From Collybia mongolica (taxonomy: Eukaryota > Basidiomycota > Agaricomycetes > Agaricales > Clitocybaceae): 64,000 bases of DNA. The stretch covers positions 8,060,001 through 8,124,000 of the forward strand of contig JAAXNY010000001.1 of the NCBI GenBank assembly GCA_013420905.1, written 5' to 3'. The translations under genes were made by a program, and so were the position numbers. The stretch's first letter is position 1. Each line of letters starts with the position of its first letter. Positions 12,871 to 23,669 of the stretch are shown piece after piece. The notes under the pieces were generated by a model. That model was given only the letters and a program-made list of their open reading frames with translations, was not told the origin of the DNA and searched no databases.

Positions 12871-13159
12871 CAACTAATTGTTTGAGTTGAAATATATGCT
12901 TCCCAAGACACAGGAAGATGGAATATATTTTCCAGTGCTGGCATAAGGCCCAGCTAGGTTTTCTTGCAAAGCTGTGAAGGTACACCTGTGCATCTCAAGG
13001 CCTGCTTTGTGTTCCAAAAAGATGATATGCATTGTGAATTTTGCAGACTCCTGCTATTCCCACGACCCCTGCTACAAATCTTCCAGACAGAGGATTGGTG
13101 GAGCCGGAAGGTGTTTAGAGAATCACTTGCTCTCAGGCACGATAAATTGAAAGAGACTC
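12871..13159 (+). repeat. Dispersed repeat A, copy 1 (CpG-depleted)
   Basis: This ~290-base stretch matches 49503-49789 on the same strand with only small gaps, for example both contain CCCAGCTAGGTTTTCTTGC and CAGACAGAGGA and TTAGAGAATCACTT-like blocks. Nearly everywhere the other copy has CG this copy has TG or CA. It encodes nothing recognisable in either copy. Nature (solo LTR, MITE or other non-autonomous element) is unknown; I did not see clear terminal inverted repeats or target duplications. Confidence 0.75.
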
Positions 13160-13311
13160 GGATTACATAACAAGTTACAGCCGGGGTCCTTTTTTCGTAG
13201 CGCCCATAATGAATTGTCGTTTGTCCGATCTCCAGAAGCTCAGTTTTCTCACTTGGTTCCACATAAACTTCATGACCTTGGACAGGCCAGACGAGATAGT
13301 CAAATTCACAG

Positions 13312-15246
13312 ATGGCATTGTGTTCTGCAACTGAAAATCTCCATACCGAGACCGCACCGAAATCACCACATTTGCCCAACCCCTGGACAGGGCCAACACC
13401 CAAATCTGCAGAACAGCCGCAGCTAGTAGTGAAGCTCTGCTTCTTCAACGACCAATTACTACAATGTCACAAAGGCAAAGAATTTCCATATGACTTCTCA
13501 AAAGATGGGGACCACCGTCAGGTTCCCTTCTTTGAATTGCTCGGTTATGGCCAACCTCCCTCGGATATCGCGGGGAACCCAGGAGATGTATATATTGATT
13601 TAACACCCCCGTGTAGGGTTTATGTTTGGACAACGGACACCTGGGTCTGGTGGAATTGGTCTGTTAAGGATAAAAGGCGCCAATGGCTTGCGCCTATCCC
13701 TCAACATTTTCCTCGGCACCCAATCCTTTCGAATCGATACCTTTCGCAACACCATGGGACTCTTCGGCTATCTTGGCTGACAAAAGCCACTATCAAAAGA
13801 GTCTTTTTTAACGAGCAGTCAATTGTGGAAACATATGGAACTCTTTGCACGCCATCTGGGGAGAATCAGGAAAGAATGGAAATTGAAACAAAGAGGAGGC
13901 TAGTTGATACTCAATGCATGCCTTCCCAACCCGGTGGAAAACGGGGCAGGTCACCATCCCCTGCAGATGACCAATCAGAATCCTCCAGCGATACTCCTGG
14001 CGAGGATAAGAGGATCGCGAAGAAGGCCAAGTTGACTTCTGACAAGGACGAAGACGAAACAACAGAAGGAATTGGTTCTGGGAAAGTCAGGTGTACCTCA
14101 GATAATAGTGATGGTGAAATCCAGTATCAATCAAAGCCCTCCAGACATAGCCCAATATCAAGTCATGTAAGCTCCAGCTCCGAGGGCATTGAAGGCATAG
14201 ATGAGGAAGGTGAAGTCGATCAACTAGATGAGGGAGGACTGCATAGAAATATGGATGGCAGAGGTGGGGATGACAGCGAAGGCATGGCTGTGGAAGGACC
14301 AACTTTGGAACCCATCCTGGATCATGATATTCATGCAGGAGATGGCGAAGATAATGCCTCCTCGGTCTCAAAAGTGAGCGTGGATTTCATTGCTACTGAC
14401 ACCGAAAATGAGAACTCTCGGGCCGGTGATACTATGGACACCCCAGATGCATTGACCACCAGAACCCTCACCCGTGAGTTGATATATTGTTCTTCCTGTT
14501 CTCAACATGTTGATTCCTTGAATTCACAGTTTGGGCTTCTGTGAAGGAATTAAATAATGCACGTTTAGCGGCAGAAAAAAGGGCTAAAATGATGAAGGCT
14601 CAACAAGATGATTGTAAGTGTCTCATCACAATGCAAGTTAAAGGGCACTTATACTCTGGCCTGCTGTAGTTGCAGAGAAGGCTAAGGTTAATGAAGCCAG
14701 AATTCTGACTCTCGAAACTCAGGTAAACAGTCTAACAACAGGTGAGCTGAAGTTGTTTTCATATTATATACCCTCATGCAACTCATTTGATTTACAGCAA
14801 ACCAGAAATTTGAATCTGAGAAAAAAGACCAAGGAGAAGCTGATGAAAAAATAAGAGCTCGTAAGACTTTCTACCAACCATTTTCCTCCTTCCAACACTC
14901 AGAGATATCATAGTTTTAAAGGAGATCGAGGAATACACATCAGATCACACACATTTGGTGAGCAAGAATACAACTTATAAGAAACTCTGTATGCTTTTTG
15001 TTATTCTACCTGACACACCTGCTGATTGAAATCATAGATGGGCAGACAGCTACAAAATGGAGGAAAAATGAGCAGAAGATCCTAGAATGTAGCCTCTGAT
15101 TTTCTCACTTTCATTAATGTCCAAAGTTGGCTAATTCTTCTCTTGTTCTAGTGTCAAAACAATGTGCTGATGCAGATGCTGCTCGAGTTGCAAGTGAAAA
15201 GGCTCTGACTGGCCTCAAAGAAATGCTCCGCAAAATTGCTGTGTAA
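13312..15246 (+). CDS. Uncharacterised fungal protein: conserved N-terminal domain plus phase-1-exon coiled-coil tail (copy 2)
   Basis: Paralog of the gene at 3656-6100; family not named. Exons 13312-14473, 14530-14613, 14670-14741, 14798-14860, 14922-14957, 15038-15088, 15152-15246 give 520 residues. The N-terminal domain shares FPY, PFFELLGYGQPPSDI, NPGDVYIDLT, the WNWS motif, KRRQW and HPILSNRYL with copy 1. Then comes a Ser/Asp/Glu-rich disordered middle with a basic KKAK patch that could be a nuclear localisation signal, and a coiled-coil tail (LAAEKRAKMMKAQQ, AADAARVASEKAL). Every intron interrupts after the first base of a codon and each internal small exon is a multiple of three, so exons could be skipped without frameshift. 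The start codon is the first ATG of the open frame and is uncertain. Confidence 0.7.
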
Positions 15247-15973
15247 CTGCTCTGTGTCTTGTCATTCTCACCATTAACATTCACCATACTATGAAATACC
15301 CTTAATGTAATAAACGATCAAGTTGTCTTATTTTTAATATGAATATCCCCCCCCCAACCAATTTCCATGCATCCTTCTAGGGTGTTTAACTGTGGGTGGT
15401 TCTATTCACTGAACTGAGGAACTCAATCCAATCAATAGTGGCCCGCCAATGCTGGAACTTCCCTCACATCTCTCGCAATCTCGAGGCAATGTAGAGGTAC
15501 CATGACATAGGATAGAAAATGTTTCTCTTGAGACCCTGTTAAAGATTTTTCTAAAACGCCGGGGTTTTTCATTTGGACATGGTTGTCAGATTCTATCGAC
15601 ACATCAGACACATTATCTTGTTCGAATAACTATAGTAACAATCGTGACTCCTCAGCTCTGGCCAGCATGGGCCAACAGCAACTAGCTAGTAACTGAAAAA
15701 ATTATCTGAGCGCCCAATACTTTCACATGAGAACAGTACGACATACATTCATTCTCGCACTATGAGACATCCAAGCAAAGGAGTCATCGTAAACAATATT
15801 AGATACTAAGAAACTGCAAGACTTGCCCGGTAAGATAAGAAATCTATAGCATTAAGATGTTACTAGTATCATCCACGATGGCCCAGCAGTGATCAACCGA
15901 TCCCCCAGGTAAGATACCCACTGCCAAAGCAGCGGGGATGTCTTTTTTGAGGCGATGGACCATGGGCGGAAAG
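15247..15973. other. Intergenic with a dispersed repeat
   Basis: Three-prime flanks of two convergent genes. No coding frame supported. Contains a C-run near 15348 and repeat B copy 1 (separate entry). Confidence 0.4.
15652..15777 (+). repeat. Dispersed repeat B, copy 1
   Basis: About 125 bases shared with 28449-28574 on the same strand: both carry CAGCTCTGGC, CAACAGnAAC, CTAGTAAC, CAATACTTTCA, GAACAGTACGAC and TACATTCATTC in the same order and spacing. No coding potential. Differences include several transitions (GCGCCCAATAC against GCACTCAATAC). Confidence 0.65.
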
Positions 15974-17192
15974 TCAGGAGCTGTCCGTGGTGGTGGATGA
16001 AGTATTAAGTCCAACTCTAAACCATTCTAGTATTTGTTTGCCACCCGCAGTCAGGTCGTTAGGCTTGGTCGCGAAATCGAATAACGGATCTGCATGCACC
16101 TCGCCGTCCAACACAGCGACGGTCACATCCGAGTGATGGTGCTCCATGGTCTTGGCGAAATGTGTGATAGAATCCCTCAACACCTCATCGTCACCAGATG
16201 TAATGATAACGCGCTTGACAACCTTTTCGATCCCTGCTAGCCAATCCGGAGAGGTCCCAGTCTGGTCGGCGTACGGTTTCTGATCGGCTGTTAGACCTGA
16301 AAGATACAGTTTGGCCCAGGCTTCGAAGGATTTTGGTGGTGCTAGGTCGCGCCTCGCGTTCTCCTTGTGAGACTTGAAGGAAGTGTTACTCAAAATAACC
16401 CAAGGAGACACCATGCACACTCCAGCCAGAGGCACCGATGGGAGATTCTGGGGTACGCTTGGGGTGAGATGAAGCGTACATATAATGTGCTGCAGAGCCA
16501 AGTTTGCTCCTGCAGAGTCGCCGGCGAGATACAGATCGGACATGCTAACTCCCAACGAAAGCACATGTTGAATAGCAAGTGTCAGTTGGTTGACTTGTGT
16601 AGGAAACTTCGCAGGCGCAAGTGCTGAAACACATGCTTGAGCTTGCCTTCAAAGATAAAAAGCAAAAACTTACAGTATTGAAGAATAGCAATCGCGATTG
16701 GTTCTTCCCCGGTCTCCTCCACAAGAGACTGCTGAATTCGATGCCAAAATGCGATTTGGAAGTCAGATAGTGGCCCGACGAATCCACCACCTGATATTTA
16801 TATTCAGAGACCTTCCCAATCCTTACTATCATCAAAGAACTTACCGTGGCAATAGATAATTACGCGCTTTCCGATCTTCGAGCCCACCCAGAGAAGGCGT
16901 GCATCAGATCCTAGCTCATCCACAATTACATCTTCTTTAGCATCCTTTGCCCACTTCCTGTAAGAGTCGAAAGTCGGAACGGATAGAGCTTGAAGCTGTG
17001 CAGCGTCGAGGTTCTTCAAGATGAACCGGGCGGACGTATCAAAGAGGACACGAGCGCGTGTTTTGTGGGATTTGTTCAGACCAAGAGACAGTTTGAGCAC
17101 GGCGATTAAAAGAATGAATGCTATAAGGACGTGAGCGCAAGACACAGGAACAACGGAGATCTCTTACGAAGCTGGAGGAGAATAAAAGTCAT
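15974..17192 (-). CDS. Alpha/beta hydrolase fold-3 (HSL-type) esterase/lipase
   Basis: Reads on the minus strand from ATG 17192 (MTFILLQL spliced to PFILLIAVLKLSLGL, a likely N-terminal membrane anchor) to the stop at 15974. The hormone-sensitive-lipase-like layout is complete. The oxyanion motif HGGGF is created by splicing at about 16850. The nucleophile serine is in LAGDSAGANLAL, the acid aspartate in ITSGDDEVLRD, and the catalytic histidine in GEVHADPLFD. Roughly 370 residues, the normal size for the family. Likely cleaves short acyl or xenobiotic esters at a membrane; the natural substrate is unknown. It lies head-to-head with the P450 gene at 17912, sharing about 720 bases of upstream sequence. 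Confidence 0.85.
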
Positions 17193-17911
17193 TCGGAGAC
17201 GACTCCATCTTGAAATTTCTATGGAGGTGGGCATCGTGCTGTTGTTACCTGTGAGCACTTGAGCGCATTACTGATTACTGCGCTCTTGCTCTTAAATCGT
17301 AAATCCGAATCTACCCACGAGGATGCTGTAAGTTTGATAATTGACTCATCAGTTCAGCGCCTGTTTCTCCTTATTGGAACTAGAAACGAACCAGATACCC
17401 TCGAACAGATGTGATCATCAATATTTCACCACCGAAACACGATGCCGTAACGGTATATTGGCTTGATTGACTATTTCCGTGCAAGTCGTGACATCTCTTT
17501 CGCCGACAAAACCTGTTGTTTGTTCGAACCCGAACTGGCCTGATACGACTATACCCATATACTGAGGTGATACCTTACCTTCTCGAGCTCTCCATTGGGT
17601 TTGAAACATCAGTGCCTACAGAACGATTTGTGGAATGTTGGCTTTCTCCATACCAGGCAAGTTTTTGTTTAAAAACAAAGAAAAGAATGCAAATATCCGT
17701 CATCTGCGCAATAGCAGGAAGGCGAGCGGACCCCGGACACCGCAAGCTTTCTCCCTGCGGCCGACTCATCATCGACATGGCTGTACGACTAGAATGTGGA
17801 TAGCAGGATCGGGAGTTTCTCAATCTGATGGAGGCTACAGTTTCTTGCTTGGAACCTCGGTGAAGCCTTATTTAAAATGCGCGAACTTGGATGTCCCACT
17901 GCAGGATTAAT
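17193..17911. promoter_or_regulatory. Shared upstream region of divergent hydrolase and P450 genes
   Basis: About 720 bases between two start codons pointing away from each other. I see no coding exon with support. It could hold a common control region, but I identified no specific factor site. Confidence 0.35.
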
Positions 17912-20071
17912 ATGATAACTATCGACACGCTTTGTTTCGCCGCTCTACTTGTTACTCTATTCTCGTTGCTCAACAGAGCCCGGAATGTCACTAATGTGAG
18001 GCTCTTCGTGGTTATGTTTTTGCTCACTGGTACCAAGTCAGACTTTGTTTTACAGCTCGTCAGCCACATCCCGGGGATGAAAACTATATTTGCGCCCATA
18101 TCTCTACTAGGATCGCTCCTTCCTACGTCATTCTTTAATCCCGGTCTCTTATGGCAATGGGCCTGGCGAGGAAAAAGTCAGATCTTGTTTTTATGAACGT
18201 CGGGCGCATCAACTAATTCATTCATAGTTTATGAAAAATACAAATCAGAAACTATCTCCGTCACCCCGTACCTCTGGGGGACACCGATGGTGTACACAAC
18301 TTCTATGGAGGTTGCTCGTCAAATTGTTTCCACCAGAGATGCCAGGTTGGAGAAGTCTCCCCAAGCAACGTTAGGCATAGTGTTAGTCGATGCCAGTTTC
18401 GATCAGACACATATTAATTTGACATCCTTCAGGGAGTATGGACATAATGTCTTCTCAGTCAATGGAGATGACTGGAAAAGACACCGCCGCATCATGGGTC
18501 CCGCCTTTAGCCAAGGAACGTGAGTGTCAATGTTTCGGTATTGAGATAACTTCTAATTCCTGTTTGACAGTTACCAGTCCGTGTGGAGGGAGTCGATGTC
18601 CATCTACCACGAAATGCTTTCTGAAGAGGGATGGGCAGATGCTACATCAGTTGACATTCCTGCAGTCAACCCATATATGATAAGGGTGCGTCGTTCTGCC
18701 AAAAATGAATGGCATCTCTGACTCGAGCACCAGTTCGCTCTCGTCGTGCTGTCCAGATGTGGCTTCGGAGCCGAAATGCCATGGAAATCTGCCGAAACCT
18801 CGACAGATATTATGCACGCCTTTGGTAACGCTCTTCAGACCATCGCGGAGACTTTTATTCAGCGACTCGTCATTCCAAAATGGGCCTATATCTTGCCAAT
18901 TCAGAGGTGCGGTAGTAAATAAATGTTTGTCAGGGGCTCCCTAACTAGTGCTTAGCTTTCAGCGCATTGATAGTGCACACAAAACGCTCATAACACACAT
19001 CCATCGCTTCATTAATGACCAAGAGGATATGTCCGAGGAGGGCAAGAGTAACATACTCAGCAGTCTTGTCGCAGCAAACAAGAATGAGGGAAAATTTACA
19101 CTCACGACGGATGAAATAGTAAGTTGGCCCTTGACTGCTTCCCAAATAATAATCATAGCGCCGGTTCCACACAGACGGGCAATCTATACCTCATGCTCTT
19201 TGCAGGCCATGGTAAGCGTGTTTCAATGGTGGTGATAGCAGTAACTCAACATTTCCCAGAAACCATGTCCAGCATTTGGACTGCTACACTCGGACTACTA
19301 GCCCTGGACAAGGGTATCCAAGATGAAATGTACAGTGAAGTGTGCAACGTCGCTCCTGGAGATAGCCCCCTGGTACTTCTGAATTCCTATTCCTGTATGT
19401 TTGCGCCTGAACACCTTGTTAGTCATATTCAGACTTTGCGAAGTTCAAAAAGATCCTTGCCTGTTTCATCGAGGCTGGCCGCTTGTACCGTCAGTGCATT
19501 CATTCGCCCCTTTTACATTATCCTGACACCACGTAGCGACTGTGTTTGTCTTGCTCCGTGATGCTGTTGAGGACTTAACCCTTCAAACCCCGGCGGTGGG
19601 CGAGGAGCCCGGGGAGACCCTCTTCATAAAAAAGGGAACAAGGCTTGCGGTTGACATGGTTGGCATGCGTACGCCCTCCCATTCTACAATAGATGGTAGC
19701 ACTCACCACAGTTTTAGATCATAACCCCCGCCACTTTCCCGAACCTGAAGAGTATCGTCCATCCAGGTGGTATAATGCAACGGAAGAGGAGATGTCAATA
19801 TTCTCTGTTGGATCAAGAGCTTGTATGTACACTCGTCAATGTCACTCTACGAAAGCTTACATGGTCCGTAGGTATCGGACGCAGGTTTTCCACGACTGAG
19901 GCATGCTGTTTATTGGCCCATCTAATCCGCGACTGGGAGATCCAACCTCTCTTAAATGACGGAGAAAGTCTCTCGCAATGGAAGGACAGAACCTTGAGGG
20001 CTCGAATTAAGATGACGATGGGTGTGAGCACAGTTTCCATCAGACTGGTCAAGAGGGTCCAACCGGCATAG
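17912..20071 (+). CDS. Cytochrome P450 monooxygenase
   Basis: ATG 17912 opens a hydrophobic N-terminus (MITIDTLCFAALLVTLFSLL), the usual ER membrane anchor. Splicing of many short introns gives the family landmarks: WKRHRRIMGPAFS (C-helix WxxxR), the I-helix LMLFAGHETMSS assembled across an intron near 19210, the K-helix ExxR as IEAGRLYP across an intron near 19480, PxxFxPxR-like FPEPEEYRPSRW, and the haem loop FSVGSRACIGRRFS completed across an intron near 19822. The C-terminus is at TAG 20069-20071. Around 520-560 residues, normal for fungal P450s. Oxidises an unknown substrate. All key residues are present, so the enzyme looks intact. Neighbours are a hydrolase and a GMC oxidoreductase. 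Confidence 0.88.
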
Positions 20072-21609
20072 CATGCAAATAACCATTCATTAGTACTTGA
20101 TATAAGAATATAGTATACTCTATTTAAAAGTTATAATAACTAAAAGTACAGCGATGAATGCCAGTAAGGAAAACCATTGATTTTCCACTGAGCTGGTTTA
20201 TGGCGACTACTCGTCGCCGTCCTTTGGGTGGCTCCTCACGCCCACAATCAAGCAGAAGGAAATAAGGCTTAGAGATAGGCTTCCAAGTCTCGAAAGGAAA
20301 TCCGACAACCGAGGATATGCGGGTGAACATTCCGATGTCCATTCCGTCGACTCCAGTAATTCCACCTATTCCGCATTCTGCGGGGGGATAAAATACAATA
20401 TTGTTTAAAACTTTTTTTTAAATAGAATAAGTCCGTTCCACACCGGTACCATTGTCACTCTACGATTATTCTCGTAGACCATTTTTCCTTTTGCTCCAAA
20501 ATAAACTCGCTTTTTACACAATTAGGACTCGCCCGGAAACGCCGCACCGGATCGGAATATGACAGATTTAACTGGCGGGCGTTATATTTATGATCAAGGT
20601 TCACTTGACTCTATCGGAGGGGAGATTTTCGGGTGGAGTATGGAAACCAGCTATTCCTAAATGGGACCTCGCTGATAATATTCGTCCTCCTTCTCCTCGG
20701 AACTCGAAACCGTAGACACTGTATATACACCATCAGATCTAGAAACATATGTAGTCGCTATCAAGTCGATATCAAATGATGCCACAGCTCAGTCGCACCC
20801 TTATGTATGTACGAATATGATTCACAATAGCCCGCCGGGGGTGAGCAAAAGACGAGATTCCGAGTTCCGATTGATCGACGGAAATAAAATTGGAACTCCA
20901 CTACCATCACTAAATATAAAATACTCGAGGTCGGCCTGTTAGCTGGATGCGGTTCACCGAAACACGCCACACCAGGTCAACATCAATCGTGTGACTTGCG
21001 TCATATCGTCGACTCAGCAGCGAGCCCAACTCGGAAAAGATCAATGGAGACCCAGAATCCGAAATAGACAATTGTCATGAGCGTGGGGTATGGAAAATCC
21101 TTGCTAAGGGGGTCTGATGTTACACAATCCCGAACTATGAGAGGAAGCTGTTGCTCTGATCCATTCCCGTTAGTTGAGTTGTGGGGCGGTGCGCACGGAA
21201 GGGGGTATAAGTTTTCTTCTGACATTAAAATGTAAACCAGGTACGCCAGAGAAAGCCTAGCTCCCGAAGCTGGGCTGAGCCATGATAGAAAGGACTTTGA
21301 AGTAAATTTGATACAGAGTTCTGACAGATCCCTTAAGTAAGAAGAGGAGTGAGATGGTAGCCATGCTCAGAATGAATTTATATTTATCAAAAGCAAGTGA
21401 GTACAAAACCCGAAAATAGCCGCGGAACACTAGCCATGTATATTCATGTCGTTTATAATTGGGATTTGTTTGATGGCTCTACCCCAGAACTCGGTCTTTG
21501 ATGAGGAGGGGCATGGTCAGAATACAAAGGTTCTCAATCGCACATTATATCTAATATTATAGTTCTAGTTGTTATAATATACAGTTATACTGGGGCGTAC
21601 AAAGCTATT
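20072..21609. other. Intergenic, no gene recognised
   Basis: 1.5 kb between the convergent P450 and GMC oxidoreductase genes. Only short frames without known motifs. I see no clear repeat or RNA gene. Confidence 0.4.
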
Positions 21610-23669
21610 CTAGAATCCCAAATCTTCCAAAACCATTTCCGCACATCGTTCTGCAACTACAACAGTCGTGGCTGCAAGATGGGTGCTGAGGATGTAAGGG
21701 AAGACACTCGAGTCCGCTACTCGCAAACGAGAAATACCATGCACTTTTAGATACGGGTCGACCACCCCATCATCTGCATTGGCGGAAATACGACATGTTG
21801 AGCTGTAATGATAGGTACTCTGGCATTCTTTTCGGATGAAGGCGTCCAGGTCTTTGTCATCTTCGCTTGCCGGGAGGTGGGCAGGCAAGATGGGATAGCC
21901 CTGTTGGAGAATCTGCTCCTTCAAACGCATGATAAACTTCAAACCTTGCCGCATGGTGTACCAATCGCTACTTGTAGAGAGATATTGTGGATCAACGAGA
22001 GGATCCGCGCACGGATCGCTCGAATTCAGTCTTACGAATCCCTTCGAGGTTGGCTGCAAAGTGGCGGCGAAGAATGACAATCCACCAGATCCGTGTTTCG
22101 AAACATCCCCCCAGGATATCTATAGAATTTACTTGTTAGTCGTCGCAGACAGAATTATTATCACGGGCTACCCACTGGCATGACCTCGACATCCGGTAAA
22201 TTTGACGCCCTATGGGTGACCTTGTCAGCCTTACTCGAGTTAGTGTGGCCATTTTCATTCAATAAACCGGTTTGAATGAATATCGATAGCTCAATTACAG
22301 GCGATAGTAAAAGGCCAAGACCGAAAAAGAGGTACAAAATCAATTCTCTGAATATCAGCCAAGGTCTTAAAGAAATTTTTGCCAGTAAATCCTGGACGGG
22401 GACCTGGTACTGGAGAGGGACCGAAAGATGGTCTTGCTGAGGAATAAATGAGATACAGGTATCACAGATTGACGAAAAACTCACAAGGTTCTCTCCAACA
22501 GACTTCAAGTCAACCACAACTGGAATATCATGTTTCTCTAGATGATTTAATGGACCTACTCCACTAAAATGCCACACACGTTGAGAGAGAGACCTGTACA
22601 AAACCACTTATATTCACCTGAGAAGGAGGAGATGTGGTGACGCAATAGGACCGGCGGTGAGGATAACTTCACGTGCAGCACTGATGAATTGTGGTGTCGA
22701 GGAAGGCCCACTAATCCAGACACCGCGGGCGCTTGTTACACCTTTCTCAGTCTTGATTTCGATTCGCCGGACAACCGTACTCGTACAAACATGGAGGTTG
22801 GACCTCCGACGGATATGTTTGAGAAACGCAGTATATGTCGAACACCTTTCGCCATTTCGACTGATGTTATAGTGCATCTTAGCACATCCCCGGGAGGGAG
22901 CGAAGGGAGCGTTCAGGTCGTCGATGTATGGAAGGCCTAGGGACGAAGTAGCCCGTACAATCCTGTCTAGCTGTCAGCATAGTGTTGGAGATGTAACTAT
23001 GGCCCTTACTCAGCTGTGTGGCGCCAGAACGGTTTGGCATGCGACCGATTTTCCCATTCTCCTGTTTGTGGTATAAGAGACATTCGCTGGTACTATGGAA
23101 GTACATACCATTCACACCGTGCCAATCCATGGAACCTTGCTTCTCGGACGACCCTCGAAGAGTATTTCTGTGCTTATTCCTCCCCAGGTGACGCTCGTGG
23201 CGGGTAAAGAAAGGCAATAATTCCTCATAAGACCAACCCTTTGCCCCATTTGCACTCCATAGATTATACTCTGCTGGGAGGCCTCGTGTGTATAACATGG
23301 CGTTAATCTTTGAAGCGCCACCGAGAGACGCGCCTCCGACAAGGTCGATTTCGCGTCCGCCCAAACTAGACTGTGGGACAGACTTCCAGACTCGGGACCT
23401 CGATCCATCCGAAGAGAAATGTTGAGAGAGAAGTGGGATACGCGAGACCCAGGAATCTGAGACGCTTCCACGCTCAATCAACAGCACTGAGATATTGGGG
23501 TTCTCGCTCAGCCTACTGGCGACGACACATCCAGCGGTACCACCGCCTATAACTGGTGATAAGCCTAGGAGTATGTACATAAAGAGAAAGCCTGACCAAC
23601 GATAATGAAGTCGTAAGTGTCTTGCAAGCGGTGTAAGGGCACCGAGTGGGGGTTTGTTGAGGAGAACAT
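21610..23669 (-). CDS. GMC (glucose-methanol-choline) oxidoreductase
   Basis: Starts at ATG 23669 (MFSSTNPHSVPL) and ends at 21610. The FAD-binding GxGxxG-type loop is DFIIVVIGGGTAGCVVASRL, formed across the first intron near 23550. Further GMC signatures are LVGGASLGGASKINAM, AREVILTAGPIASPHLLLLSGVG (joined by an intron near 22610), VGENLQDHL, and the C-terminal STYHYSSTC and STHLAATTVVVAERCAEM. The last two carry the two active-site positions: His in TYHYS is followed by Tyr where many members have His-Pro or His-His, and the final His is present. Roughly 590 residues. FAD-dependent oxidation of an alcohol; no signal peptide is obvious, so it may be intracellular. Frame is open through the exons checked. 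Confidence 0.85.

Noticed and set aside
15974..23669. Full secondary-metabolite gene cluster
   Set aside because: Only tailoring-type enzymes are present; no core synthase, dedicated transporter or regulator is adjacent, so the stronger claim is not supported.
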